In this document: positions 8,396 to 17,440 of the stretch, one piece after another | Position numbering within the stretch: position 1 is the first letter of the stretch | Layout: each line of letters starts with the position of its first letter | Assembly (NCBI RefSeq): GCF_036516575.1 | Contig: NZ_DATBTY010000077.1 | Span: forward strand, 1-45,116 | DNA from: Cerasibacillus sp036516575 | Lineage (GTDB): Bacteria > Bacillota > Bacilli > Bacillales > Amphibacillaceae | Reading direction: 5' to 3' | DNA length: 45,116 bases | The notes under the pieces: generated by a model | The model's input: only the letters and a program-made list of their open reading frames with translations | Database searches by the model: none | What the model was told of the DNA's origin: nothing | Translations under genes and position numbers: made by a program

Positions 8396-8897
8396 ATAAA
8401 AAATGATTGATATAGTCACTAATCGTCATATAAAAATAATGATAGTCATCCGTATTAGAAAACCCCCAAAAAACACGTTCATTTTGCTGAATAGAATCAA
8501 GGAAGTCAAATCTAGAAAAGTTCGGATCTTCTACAAATGTTGGAATAGGAAATTCACGGTAAGCATCGAGCATGCGATGGAATGTCATTATTATGCCTTC
8601 CTCGGGATGAATGATATCATGAAGGCTTTTCCAATCGTTTTCTAATAGGTACTGATAAATTTCTTCTGTCATTTTTAATAAATGTTCCTCGGCTTTGTCC
8701 TCATCAATTTCATTATATTTCTTTTCTGTTGTATCATTTTTCTTCTCTTTTTGAACTGTCTGATGGGCACTTGCTTTTGTATGACTGCTATTATCACTCT
8801 GCTCACTACACCCGACAAAAAACATAGCGTAAAAACAGATGAAACAGATGAAAATATTAAATCGCGTCTTAATTAACAACACCTCCACATCAATCAT
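8396..8897 (-). pseudogene. 5' half of IS-interrupted lipoprotein gene
   Basis: The minus-strand frame from 8897 holds a lipoprotein signal peptide (IFICFICFYAMFFVGCSEQS, lipobox FVGC) and a Ser/Thr/Lys linker. Then comes a folded part with DKAEEHLLKMTEEIYQYLLE, LHDIIHPEEGIIMTFHRML and DYHYFYMTISDYINHFL, where the IS interrupts it after 167 codons. The rest of the open frame (to 8328) is IS sequence. The start is uncertain: the ATG at 8897 lies upstream of a GGAGG, which may instead serve a downstream TTG. The intact protein would have been roughly 285 residues, anchored on the outer face of the membrane. Function is not recognised. Confidence 0.8.
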
Positions 8898-8985
8898 TTA
8901 GTCATACAAGTTTCTCTAATTATAGCTTTAATGATTATGAGTAGCAAGATATTTCAGAAAACAAGATGTTCAAGGTGAAGAATAT

Positions 8986-9147
8986 ATGACAAAAAGCATA
9001 TCGACAGAGCTTTCGAACTCTATACATATGTATTTTCATAAAAACTTCTCCACATTAAGAAAAGCGATGATCGCTGCGATACAAATGGCTGTCATTTGTG
9101 TTCTTAAGTCCTTATCTTTATCCTCTTCACTAACCATAGATGAATGA
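8986..9147 (+). CDS. Possible 53-residue ORF of unknown function
   Basis: ATG at 8986 follows AAGGTGAAG and runs 53 codons (MTKSISTELSNSIHMYF...) to TGA at 9145. It could be a small gene or the start of a decayed larger one. No family is recognised, and it is the only candidate in the 430-base gap between the broken lipoprotein gene and 9329. Confidence 0.2.
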   Translation: MTKSISTELSNSIHMYFHKNFSTLRKAMIAAIQMAVICVLKSLSLSSSLTIDE

Positions 9148-9328
9148 AATGGCCATCATGAAGAGTAATAATACTTTGAACACAGTCACAATCATTATTG
9201 TAACTACTTAAAAAATTGTTTGTTATTAGTACAATATAGCAGTCAATCCAAACCTTTGACTTAAGCTACTCATTATTCATCATACATGATAAAATGTAGT
9301 AGACTATCAATGCTTTAGGAGTGAAGAG

Positions 9329-9676
9329 ATGACTGCATTACCGAATTGCCCACAATGTAACTCAGAATACACGTATGAAGATCGTGATTTATTCGTCTGT
9401 CCTGAATGTGCGCATGAATGGATAGGAAATGAAGTAGAAGAAAACGATGACGAATCAACAATAAAAGATGCACATGGACAAGTTCTTGAAGACGGTGACA
9501 CCGTAAATGTAATCAAAGACCTTAAGATAAAAGGCAGCTCGTCCGTCGTAAAACAAGGAACAAAAGTAAAAGGAATTCGCCTCATCCATGATGCTGTTGA
9601 CGGTCATAATATTGATTGTAAGATTGATGGGATAGGCGCAATGAAATTAAAATCAGAATTTGTGAAGAAGGCTTAG
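9329..9676 (+). CDS. PhnA/YjdM-family zinc-ribbon protein
   Basis: A 115-residue protein starting MTALPNCPQCNSEYTYEDRD, with AGGAGTGAAGAG just upstream of the ATG. The N-terminal zinc ribbon uses C7, C10, C24 and C27 (CPQC...CPEC). The C-terminal part (DGDTVNVIKDLKIKGSSSV ... KGIRLIHDAVDGHNIDCKID) is the PhnA domain found in proteins once linked to alkylphosphonate use and now called YjdM. Length is normal for the family. Its biochemical role is not settled and no phosphonate genes are nearby. It is a single-gene unit closed by its own terminator. The family call is strong, but no function is claimed. Confidence 0.9.
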   Translation: MTALPNCPQCNSEYTYEDRDLFVCPECAHEWIGNEVEENDDESTIKDAHGQVLEDGDTVNVIKDLKIKGSSSVVKQGTKVKGIRLIHDAVDGHNIDCKIDGIGAMKLKSEFVKKA

Positions 9677-9684
9677 GCTTAGAG

Positions 9685-9726
9685 AAGACGTTTGCAATTA
9701 GGAAGGTGATTGCGGACGTCTTTTTA
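9685..9726 (+). terminator. Rho-independent terminator
   Basis: AAGACGTTTGCAAT pairs with ATTGCGGACGTCTT (one small internal mismatch), followed by TTTTT, just after the PhnA-like gene. Confidence 0.8.
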
Positions 9727-9829
9727 TTATGAATTATTATCTATTTTTTATTATATTTTGATTCTTCAATCGCAATATAATAGCATATAATTAAATTGAA
9801 ACACTTCACATATGTAGGAGGTGCCTTTA

Positions 9830-11560
9830 TTGAAAATTTTAGATGTAGAAAGTTTACTATCTGGTATTGACTCTAACAAAAAAGAAATTGAAAATTTTCA
9901 AGAGAGATTATCAGCTTTACAACGAGCGGTTCGTGACTTTACAGCATTAGACGATGAATTAGGTGGAGAAGGCGGGGAAGCTATTCGTGCTTTTTATAAT
10001 GACTGCCATCAACCTTTTCTTGTGTTTTTAAACCAATCATTAACTGATTATCGGAAGGTATTGATCGATATCCAACGAGCAATTGGAGAATTTGAGCCTG
10101 ATGAAAGAGGTTACGTTAGTCAATCATATTTGGAACACGAGGTTGAGTCTGGGCTAGATGAAGTAAAAATGACGGCGATTGAATTAGCGGGGGAAGCAAA
10201 TGATGTGATCGCTAGTGTTAGTGATATTGTTTCTCTTCCTAAGATTGATGAATCAGATGTTATTCATCAGGTTGAACGTGGAAAAGACAGAATAAAAAAT
10301 GTTGTGGATGGTTTATATAGCCTGGATGATTACAGTGTTTCTCAACTCGAACAAACGAAACAGGACTTAGATACGATGATGACTTATTTATCAGAGTTGG
10401 AGTCGAAGTTTCAAAGCGGGGAGTTGTCGATTGGAAATTATAAGGTTTCAGCTGTTAGTGATATGGAATCCTTTCGTGCAATTACAGAAAGTGTTTTTGG
10501 TGATGGTGGGGTATTTGGCATTATTCTAAATAAATTTAAAAATGGCGAGCCAATAACTGCATTAGAAAGTGAAGCTCTCTATCATTTTTTCCAAACTGAA
10601 ATACTGAATGCTCAAGCCAGAAAAGAACTTGAGGAAATTGCCAGTTTCATGAATGAAAACGATATTGATAAATTAATGAAGCGACTTAATGAAAAAGTGG
10701 TCATTTCTGATAGCGCTTTAGAAGATGAAATGCTGTTGGTTCAGGCCTACGTATACACGGGGGAAAAGAGGCCTAATGAGGTTAATATAGATCGCAATAC
10801 TAAGCAAAAGCTGGATGTTTATTTAGTATTATTGAAACATTTTCATCAATCATCAATGGGGATTTCAAAGATTGATACTCTAAATTATAAAAATAATCCG
10901 TATGGCATTAAAGGGCATTTTATTGAAGCAACAATGAAGACTGCTTCATATCGAGCTGTTGATAGGGGAAAAATGACTATTGAAGAATACCGTGACTATG
11001 CATTAAGGGATAATGGCTTAGATCGCGGACCTATTATTTACAATAATGATATAGAAATCACTTATTTTAGTACAGTAGATGCTAACAATTTCAATAACTA
11101 CATAAAAACTAAAAAACTGATCGAAGAAGAGGCGAATTATACACTCAACTATATATTAGGGCTCACTGTAAACGGTTTGCTTGAAAAAATTGGGGCGGGT
11201 ACAATTAAAGCAATGGAAGACTTTTCTTTAGAAAAAGAGGAACTTCAAAGAAATATAAAGATTGAGGAAGTTAAAAATACTGCAGGTATCCTAGATTTGG
11301 AGTTTGTTATTTCACAAAATTATACTTATCCAGGTGCTGGTCCCGATTTCGATAGAAAATTAGATATTGAATTTTATCCAACAGCATACACCTTTGAATT
11401 TCTTGATAGATGGGAAAAAGCTTATATTAAAAATAAAGATATTCCTTATCCAAAAGACCTTATTCAATCACAAAATTGGTATGAGATAGCTGAATATTGG
11501 CTATATCACAGCACAAAAATTACAGATGATTTGTATGATTATATTAAACGTGGGAAATAA
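9830..11560 (+). CDS. LXG-domain type VII secretion toxin candidate
   Basis: A 576-residue protein if started at TTG 9830, which follows AGGAGGTG with 6-8 bases spacing; an upstream in-frame GTG is part of that ribosome-binding site. The start KILDVESLLSGID is the classic opening of LXG proteins (LSG being the LxG motif). About 200 residues of helix and coiled coil follow, the part that pairs with Lap-type chaperones and is exported by the ESX/type VII system. The middle (GVFGIILNKFKNGEPITALE, then EEIASFMNENDIDKLMK) is also seen in other Bacillus LXG proteins. The C-terminal ~150 residues (ending EIAEYWLYHSTKITDDLYDY) should hold the toxic activity but match no toxin fold I know. No Lap or ESX genes adjoin it. 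The lipoprotein gene 127 bases downstream is the likely immunity gene. Confidence 0.75.
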   Translation: MKILDVESLLSGIDSNKKEIENFQERLSALQRAVRDFTALDDELGGEGGEAIRAFYNDCHQPFLVFLNQSLTDYRKVLIDIQRAIGEFEPDERGYVSQSYLEHEVESGLDEVKMTAIELAGEANDVIASVSDIVSLPKIDESDVIHQVERGKDRIKNVVDGLYSLDDYSVSQLEQTKQDLDTMMTYLSELESKFQSGELSIGNYKVSAVSDMESFRAITESVFGDGGVFGIILNKFKNGEPITALESEALYHFFQTEILNAQARKELEEIASFMNENDIDKLMKRLNEKVVISDSALEDEMLLVQAYVYTGEKRPNEVNIDRNTKQKLDVYLVLLKHFHQSSMGISKIDTLNYKNNPYGIKGHFIEATMKTASYRAVDRGKMTIEEYRDYALRDNGLDRGPIIYNNDIEITYFSTVDANNFNNYIKTKKLIEEEANYTLNYILGLTVNGLLEKIGAGTIKAMEDFSLEKEELQRNIKIEEVKNTAGILDLEFVISQNYTYPGAGPDFDRKLDIEFYPTAYTFEFLDRWEKAYIKNKDIPYPKDLIQSQNWYEIAEYWLYHSTKITDDLYDYIKRGK

Positions 11561-11687
11561 AGTTTAAGCTTATATTATTTTAATGTCAATAACAGATTAC
11601 AGTTAGGTTTAATAAGCATTTGTTTTATTCTAAATATCAGACTTCTGTTAAAACATTGTTTAGTAGTTTCTCAAAGGATGGTTGAGT

Positions 11688-12104
11688 ATGAAAAAGATTT
11701 ATATATTAGTTCCTGTTTTTTTACTTCTTATGGGATGTAGTCCAAAGATAACGGAAGAATATTTAAGTCATGGTTATTGGACTCTTAAGGATAGTTATGA
11801 TAGTAAAAATAGAGGAGACCCAAGCTGTATTCCATTACAGAAAGGTGTTGAGTTTAAAGAGGATGGTATTGTGTACGTAAATTTTTTTGAGAGAGACCTC
11901 GAATATAGGTTAGATAAAAAAGAGTCAAGAATATTATTCCGTGATACAGGTCCTGATTTAGACCCTAAAGCAATTCCAGATTATGGTGTTGATTATTTTA
12001 ATTATGATATTAATATTTTAGGCAATGATGAGATGGTTTTAATAGGACGCGGTCTTCTAGAAGGTTATAATTGTTATTTGGAAAGAAAATCAAATAAAAA
12101 ATAA
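11688..12104 (+). CDS. Small lipoprotein, candidate immunity protein for the LXG toxin
   Basis: 138 residues with a lipoprotein signal (MKKIYILVPVFLLLMGCSPK; lipobox LMGC) and an ATG preceded by AAGGATGG. An in-frame TTG six bases earlier is too close to that site. The mature part is a compact mostly beta domain (HGYWTLKDSYDSKNRGDPSC ... VYVNFFERDLEYRLDKKESR) with three cysteines after the lipid-bearing one. No family is recognised. It lies directly downstream of the LXG gene on the same strand, the usual place of the immunity gene. A lipoprotein would act on the outer face of the membrane, so if it is the immunity protein the toxin probably strikes outside the cytoplasm. That link is inference from position. 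Confidence 0.6.
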   Translation: MKKIYILVPVFLLLMGCSPKITEEYLSHGYWTLKDSYDSKNRGDPSCIPLQKGVEFKEDGIVYVNFFERDLEYRLDKKESRILFRDTGPDLDPKAIPDYGVDYFNYDINILGNDEMVLIGRGLLEGYNCYLERKSNKK

Positions 12105-12458
12105 TTATTATAGAATGCTGTTCTTATAATTATCTGAGTTGTGCAACGTTTTTATGTGGGGTGATATGACTGTGAACAAGTTGAAGTATTTTTTTCTTCC
12201 CTTTATGATTTACAAAGTATTAATCTCTCTTTAAGGAAGAGGTCCTAATAAATACAGAATGATAAATATCCTATATCAAGTGCATCTAACTCACTCGGTA
12301 TGGGTTCTTTTTTTATAATTCTTGTCTAATCATGTGGACAAAAACCTAATGATTAAAAGCCCTTATCCAATAATTGGATATAAAAACTCTAAATAAATTA
12401 AAATATTTGGTATAATGTAGTCGAATGGGACTGAAGTAGTATACAAGGTTGTGATTGA
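12105..12458 (+). other. Intergenic stretch with promoter for the NERD gene
   Basis: An extended -10 (TGGTATAAT, 12408-12416) lies about 40 bases before the NERD gene; no clear -35 is visible. A 22-codon frame starting at about 12166 after GTGGGGTGAT is too short and plain to call. Nothing else is seen. Confidence 0.4.
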
Positions 12459-13502
12459 ATGTTAAATAAAATGTTGGATTTTGTCATAAATGGTGGCAAG
12501 CGAAAGATAACAAAGCCGATTTTTATAAAGGGCTATTCAAAGGAAAACGATCGTTTAATAGAATTAGAAAGTATTCGTGATTACGTAACTGATGAGAAAG
12601 CTTTAAAAGATATTGAGAGGCAAATCAATTTTACGAAAGCGGGTATCCAAGGAGAAGCGAATGTTGCTTTTGAATTAGAACATTCTTTATTACCACTATT
12701 ATGCCTCCATGATATTCGCCTCAGATACGAAGATTTATATATCCAACTTGATTTTGTGGTGATTACCCAGAAGTCTATTATTATTTTAGAAACGAAAAAA
12801 ATGAATGGTGATATAGAAATAACAAAGTCTGGCGAGTTTAATCGTATTTTTAAAAATAAATACGGAAAAGTTTATAAAAAAGAAGGATTTTATAGCCCAA
12901 TTTCTCAAAGTGAGCGCCATACAAGAATTTTAGAAAAAATTTTACGAGAACATAAGCTTATTCGCCAAATGCCAGTTAAGGCGTATGTTATTATTGCTAA
13001 TCCTAAATCAATCATACATAAAAAGAATAGTCCATTAAGCATTCAAAGTCGTATTTTTAAGTACGATCAATTAACGACTTTACTTCGAAATGAAATAGAG
13101 GATAAATCTAATTCTTTAAATGTTAAAGAAAAGTATTTGTTTAATATTGCACAATTTTTATTTGAACACCATCAGCCACGTACTTATGATTACAAATCGA
13201 AATACGAAGCATATATGAACCAACATACTGAACCAGTTAAGAATAAACGATCTAGTATAAAAAATGAGCTAGATGATGAACAGTTACGGGAAAAATTAAA
13301 GAAATATCGTTTAGCTGTATCACGAACAGAAGGTGTCAAAGCATTTATGGTGTTTACTAATAAAGAGTTAGAAGAATTGCTTATACATAAACCACAGACT
13401 AAGGCTGAATTAAGAAAGATTAAGGGATTTGGTGATTTTAAGGTAGAGAAATATGGGGAGGGGATTGTGGAGATGTTTCGATTTTTTAAAACAATTGAAT
13501 AA
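12459..13502 (+). CDS. NERD nuclease-domain protein with C-terminal HRDC domain
   Basis: A 347-residue cytoplasmic protein. After a basic N-terminus and a helix, a NERD domain (about 65-190) begins at AGIQGEANVAFELEHSL. It carries the nuclease-type core D-(x)n-ExK in QLDFVVITQKSIIILETKK. The C-terminus (about 275-340, LREKLKKYRLAVSRTEGVKA ... KAELRKIKGFGDFKVEKYG) is an HRDC domain, the nucleic-acid-binding module of RecQ helicases. NERD-HRDC proteins are common in Bacillales; NERD is related to restriction endonuclease folds, and the architecture suggests DNA processing. It stands before the nuclease-helicase gene in a stretch rich in defence genes. Its target is unknown. The start is supported by AAGG about 10 bases before ATG, a weak site. 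Confidence 0.85.
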   Translation: MLNKMLDFVINGGKRKITKPIFIKGYSKENDRLIELESIRDYVTDEKALKDIERQINFTKAGIQGEANVAFELEHSLLPLLCLHDIRLRYEDLYIQLDFVVITQKSIIILETKKMNGDIEITKSGEFNRIFKNKYGKVYKKEGFYSPISQSERHTRILEKILREHKLIRQMPVKAYVIIANPKSIIHKKNSPLSIQSRIFKYDQLTTLLRNEIEDKSNSLNVKEKYLFNIAQFLFEHHQPRTYDYKSKYEAYMNQHTEPVKNKRSSIKNELDDEQLREKLKKYRLAVSRTEGVKAFMVFTNKELEELLIHKPQTKAELRKIKGFGDFKVEKYGEGIVEMFRFFKTIE

Positions 13503-13582
13503 ATTCATCCTCAAAAAAAGCATTTACTATAATCTTCATAAACGGGATAAAATGCCAGAGTTATTAAATAGGAGGATTTTTC

Positions 13583-15529
13583 ATGCTAGTATACGAATCA
13601 ACAAAACAAGAATTTCTTCAAGACGTCTTTAATGATGAATTGACAAATAATATCATTAACAATTTCAATGAGAAGATTGGATCAGTAAATGAAGCTGAAG
13701 TAAGGTCATGGGATAATTCGATGCAATTTATGTTTAGAGTTCTTATGGATCCAGAGATACCTAAAGATTCAGGGGTTGCCATTGAATTTAGAATCCCCTA
13801 TTCCTCCAAACGGGTTGATTTCTTAATAACAGGTAAATCAAAAGAATCAAATGAATCTGTTGTTATTGTCGAGCTTAAGCAATGGGAAAAAGTTGAAAAG
13901 ATTGAAGGCAAAGAAGCAATTGTTAAAACACCAATGAGGTATGGAATGGTTGAAACAACACATCCTTCCTATCAAGCATGGTCATATGCGTCTCTAATAA
14001 AAGATTATAACGAAACGGTACAACAAGAGGATATAGAGTTGTACCCATGTGCATATTTACATAATTATATTATTCGTAATGAAGGTGATCCGTTAACTGA
14101 TAATATATACAACTATTACATTGAAGAGGCTCCGATATTTGCAAAAGGCGATGCAGCCAAACTTCGTTACTTTATCAAGAAGTATATAAAATATGGTGAT
14201 AAAAAGGAAACGCTATATAAAATTGAAAAAGGTAAAATACGGCCATCTAAGTCCTTGCAAGATTCTTTAAACTCTATGTTAAGAGGAAATCAAGAGTTTA
14301 TTATGATTGATGAGCAGAAAGTCGTTTATGAAAAAGCTTTACAACTTGCCAATGATGCACAGCGAACAAATACGAAACAAGTTTTAGTTGTTGAAGGTGG
14401 CCCAGGAACCGGTAAATCTGTATTAGCTATTAATCTATTAGTTGAATTGACAAACAGAGGAATGGTAGCACAATATGTTACAAAGAATGCAGCACCAAGA
14501 CATATTTATGCGAATAAATTGAAAGGAGATTTTCGAAAATCTCATATTGATAATTTATTTAAAGGATCAGGAAGTTATGTTAATGCTCCTAAGGATGAAT
14601 TTGATGTACTAATTGTTGATGAAGCACATCGTTTAAATGAAAAGTCTGGGATGTTTCAGAACCTAGGTGAAAATCAAGTGAAAGAATTAATAAATACGGC
14701 TAAAACAACAATATTTTTTATCGATGAACATCAAAGGGTGACCATTAAGGATATAGGGAGTATTGATTTAATAGAAAAATATGCTCAAGAACTGGAGGGA
14801 CAGTTGTATAAAACTGAGTTAGTATCTCAATTTAGATGCAATGGATCTGATGGTTATTTAGCTTGGATAGATGATGTATTACAAATTAGAGAAACTGCTA
14901 ATATGAACTTTATTGGAAAAGATTATGATTTTAGAGTATATGACAACCCCAATATCCTCTTAAATGATATTAAGGAATTAAATAAAATAAATAATAAATC
15001 AAGGGTTGTGGCAGGGTATTGCTGGAATTGGAATAAAGATACGAGAATGCAGTCAGATGTACCAGATATTGTTATACCTGAATATAACTTCGGTATTAGT
15101 TGGAACCTAGGTAACACAGAAACATGGGCAATCGATGAAAATTCTGTTAATGAAGCAGGTGTTATTCATACGTGTCAAGGACTTGAGTTTGATTATGTAG
15201 GGGTCATTATAGGAGATGACTTAATTTACCAAGAAGGAAGAGTTCAAACAGATTATACAAAACGAGCTAAAACTGATCGTTCTTTATTTGGTATAAAAAA
15301 GATGATGAAAGAAAAACCAGAAGAAGCAACAAAACTTGCAGATGATATTATCAGAAATACATACCGAACATTGTTAACAAGAGGCCAAAAAGGCTGCTTC
15401 GTATTCTGTACAAACAAACCACTCGCTGATTATTTAAGAGAACGTATCAAGAATGTTCGGGAATATAAGGCAGATGATTTTTTTAAAAAAGATATTTATG
15501 TAGCTGAAAGTAAACCAACTTATAAATAA
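13583..15529 (+). CDS. PD-(D/E)XK-like nuclease fused to DUF2075 superfamily 1 helicase
   Basis: A 648-residue protein with a strong site (TAGGAGGATTTTTC) before its ATG. The N-terminal ~200 residues contain a restriction-type core: E68 in AIEFRIP, D77-78 in KRVDFLI, and E97-x-K99 in VVIVELKQW. The DUF2075 (Schlafen group 3-like) helicase follows: Walker A GGPGTGKS (about 272-279), Walker B VLIVDEAHR (about 342), motif III-type FFIDEHQ, QFRCN (about 415), TCQGLEFDYVGVI (about 528) and a late RTLLTRGQKGCFVF motif. Such a nuclease-helicase in a single chain is reminiscent of the staphylococcal antiphage enzyme Nhi, but I cannot test homology. It lies 80 bases after the NERD-HRDC gene and may share its transcript. 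DNA degradation or unwinding is inferred from motifs. Confidence 0.85.
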   Translation: MLVYESTKQEFLQDVFNDELTNNIINNFNEKIGSVNEAEVRSWDNSMQFMFRVLMDPEIPKDSGVAIEFRIPYSSKRVDFLITGKSKESNESVVIVELKQWEKVEKIEGKEAIVKTPMRYGMVETTHPSYQAWSYASLIKDYNETVQQEDIELYPCAYLHNYIIRNEGDPLTDNIYNYYIEEAPIFAKGDAAKLRYFIKKYIKYGDKKETLYKIEKGKIRPSKSLQDSLNSMLRGNQEFIMIDEQKVVYEKALQLANDAQRTNTKQVLVVEGGPGTGKSVLAINLLVELTNRGMVAQYVTKNAAPRHIYANKLKGDFRKSHIDNLFKGSGSYVNAPKDEFDVLIVDEAHRLNEKSGMFQNLGENQVKELINTAKTTIFFIDEHQRVTIKDIGSIDLIEKYAQELEGQLYKTELVSQFRCNGSDGYLAWIDDVLQIRETANMNFIGKDYDFRVYDNPNILLNDIKELNKINNKSRVVAGYCWNWNKDTRMQSDVPDIVIPEYNFGISWNLGNTETWAIDENSVNEAGVIHTCQGLEFDYVGVIIGDDLIYQEGRVQTDYTKRAKTDRSLFGIKKMMKEKPEEATKLADDIIRNTYRTLLTRGQKGCFVFCTNKPLADYLRERIKNVREYKADDFFKKDIYVAESKPTYK

Positions 15530-15585
15530 TGTGTTTTATCTTCCAACTCTTTAAAAACCAAGATATTGCTTGAAAACTAGTATGA

Positions 15586-15892
15586 CGAGGTCGTCAGGGT
15601 ATTTATCATGACTCACTAACAAGAATGCATGATAAATTAAGTTACAAGCGCATTCCAAAGCCAAATTTACACATTCGAAAAGATGAATGTCCGCTGGGGA
15701 AGCAGTCTAACACACGAACGAAAGATAATACTCAATATACATCTTATTATCGTACAAAAACATTGTATCGATTACGTTGTACTCCATGAACTATTACACT
15801 TAAAATACCCTGACCATGATTACCATTTCTTTAACCAACCCCATATGTCAGACTGGAGGAACGAAAGCGGATTTTGGATGAAGAAGTGGTGA
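15586..15892 (+). pseudogene. Broken YgjP-type (DUF45/M48) metallopeptidase gene
   Basis: Two overlapping frames make up the end of a YgjP/DUF45 protein. The first reads SYKRIPKPNLHIRK to about 15680. The second starts at 15683 with MNVRWGSSLTHERKIILNIHL and continues through VVLHELLHLKYPDHDYHFF to MSDWRNES. In intact relatives the two are joined as ...IRK-MKTRWGSC..., so a one-base-type frameshift sits near 15681. The zinc motif HELLH is preserved, but the N-terminal half is missing or scrambled. DUF45 peptidase genes often accompany type I restriction or other defence genes, which fits its neighbours. It is nonfunctional as it stands. Confidence 0.75.
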
Positions 15893-16064
15893 GGGAGATT
15901 ATTTGAAGAGAAAGATGATGAGGGGTGTCTTTCGCTTTTGTAAAAATCCTCAACCATGTCATACGTTCAAGAGTGACGAAATTTAAAATTTTATTTAATT
16001 AATCTTTAATCATATACTTATGATTTAAAAATATAAAAAACAATTTAACAAAGGAGAAATATAT

Positions 16065-17363
16065 ATGGGGAAAGTTTTAAATGAGTTTTTAAGAGAGTAT
16101 TACTACCCTTTAAAAGAGTATTATTGTCCTTCAAACAATAACAAAGTGAGAATCCATGAAGAAAATACAGAAAGAGCAAGAAATCATTATCAAAGAGATT
16201 ATTCTCGTGTTCTATACTCGAGTTCTTTTAGAAGACTACAAGGTAAGATGCAATTATTAGGTGTAAAGAACGATAGCTTTTATAGAAATAGATTAACTCA
16301 TAGTTTAGAAGTTGCACAAATTACTCGAGGTATTTGTGAATATATCCGTGATAGAACGAATAACGATGAAATATATGATAATGATATTTATGTGGTTGAA
16401 GCAGGGGCATTAGCCCACGATTTAGGTAATCCTCCTTTTGGTCATCATGGAGAAAGAGTTTTAAATGAATTATTAGATTCACATGGTGGGTTTGAAGGAA
16501 ATGCTCAGACTTTAAGAGTTATTAATCGTTTAGAGAAAAAGCTGCCAGATGCACGTGGTCTTAATTTAACTAAAAGAACAATATTAAGTGTAGTGAAGTA
16601 TTTTAAAAAAAATAATAGAATAACAAAGAAGTTTATTTATGATGAAGATTATGAGTTCATAGAGAATTTTTTGGAAAGTGATATTAAACCAAGAACAATT
16701 GATGTTCAAATAATAGACTTAGCAGATGAAATTGCATATGCTGCTCATGACTTAGAAGATGCATTAAGTCTAAAATTATTTAGTATCGATGAATACTTAT
16801 TTGAATTTAGAAATAAATCGGAAAATTCTTTTTATATATTAAAAAATTTAGTGAAAAAAGCAAATGATAAAGCGCGGAATGCTCAAATCTATAATTCGTC
16901 AGAAGAGTTTGGATTTATATTTAGAAAAGAACTGATATCAAATTTGGTACACCTATTAATAAACGATATTGATGTTATACGTGTGGATGAAAAACATATT
17001 GAAATTACAGGAACATTAAATGAATACGAGTTAGGTTTTAAGAATTACAATAAATTTGTTAAAGATTTAAAAAGTTATACATTTGAGTGTATAAATAGAA
17101 CGAATGTTGTCCAATTATATGAGAAACAAGGTGAAAAAGTAATCAAAGGGTTATTTGATGCATTGAATGATAATATGTTTAATAAGGACAATAAATTGTT
17201 ACCGGTTGAATTTAGAAATAATAATGAGTGTAAGCAAAGAGTGATAGGTGATTATATCTCTGGTATGATGGACTCTTTTGCTATAAATTTATATCGAAAG
17301 TTTTATGGAGACCAGGCTATATCAAAATTGTATGATAATGATTATTTTAAAGATTACAGATAA
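16065..17363 (+). CDS. dgt: Deoxyguanosine triphosphate triphosphohydrolase (dGTPase), HD superfamily
   Basis: 432 residues, ATG preceded by AAAGGAGAAATATAT. HD-domain metal ligands are visible: H79 in NRLTHSLEVAQ, H118-D119 in GALAHDLGNPPFGHHGE, and a later D in IIDLADEIAYAAHDLEDAL (about 217). The RDYSRVLYSSSFRRLQGK segment before the HD site is the usual dGTPase N-terminal signature. Family enzymes split dGTP (or other dNTPs) to the nucleoside and triphosphate. Housekeeping members exist, but dGTPases also act in antiphage defence by draining dNTPs. Codon use looks unusually AT-rich and Asn/Lys-rich compared with the metabolic genes in the window. Its place after the nuclease-helicase and broken peptidase favours a defence role. 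The family is firm; the role is inference. Confidence 0.9.
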   Translation: MGKVLNEFLREYYYPLKEYYCPSNNNKVRIHEENTERARNHYQRDYSRVLYSSSFRRLQGKMQLLGVKNDSFYRNRLTHSLEVAQITRGICEYIRDRTNNDEIYDNDIYVVEAGALAHDLGNPPFGHHGERVLNELLDSHGGFEGNAQTLRVINRLEKKLPDARGLNLTKRTILSVVKYFKKNNRITKKFIYDEDYEFIENFLESDIKPRTIDVQIIDLADEIAYAAHDLEDALSLKLFSIDEYLFEFRNKSENSFYILKNLVKKANDKARNAQIYNSSEEFGFIFRKELISNLVHLLINDIDVIRVDEKHIEITGTLNEYELGFKNYNKFVKDLKSYTFECINRTNVVQLYEKQGEKVIKGLFDALNDNMFNKDNKLLPVEFRNNNECKQRVIGDYISGMMDSFAINLYRKFYGDQAISKLYDNDYFKDYR

Positions 17364-17440
17364 AAACAAGATAAAATCTTAACTAAGAGAGCTTAATGGA
17401 AAATAATGTAACTACGTTGGAGTAAAGGTTTTATCTATTA

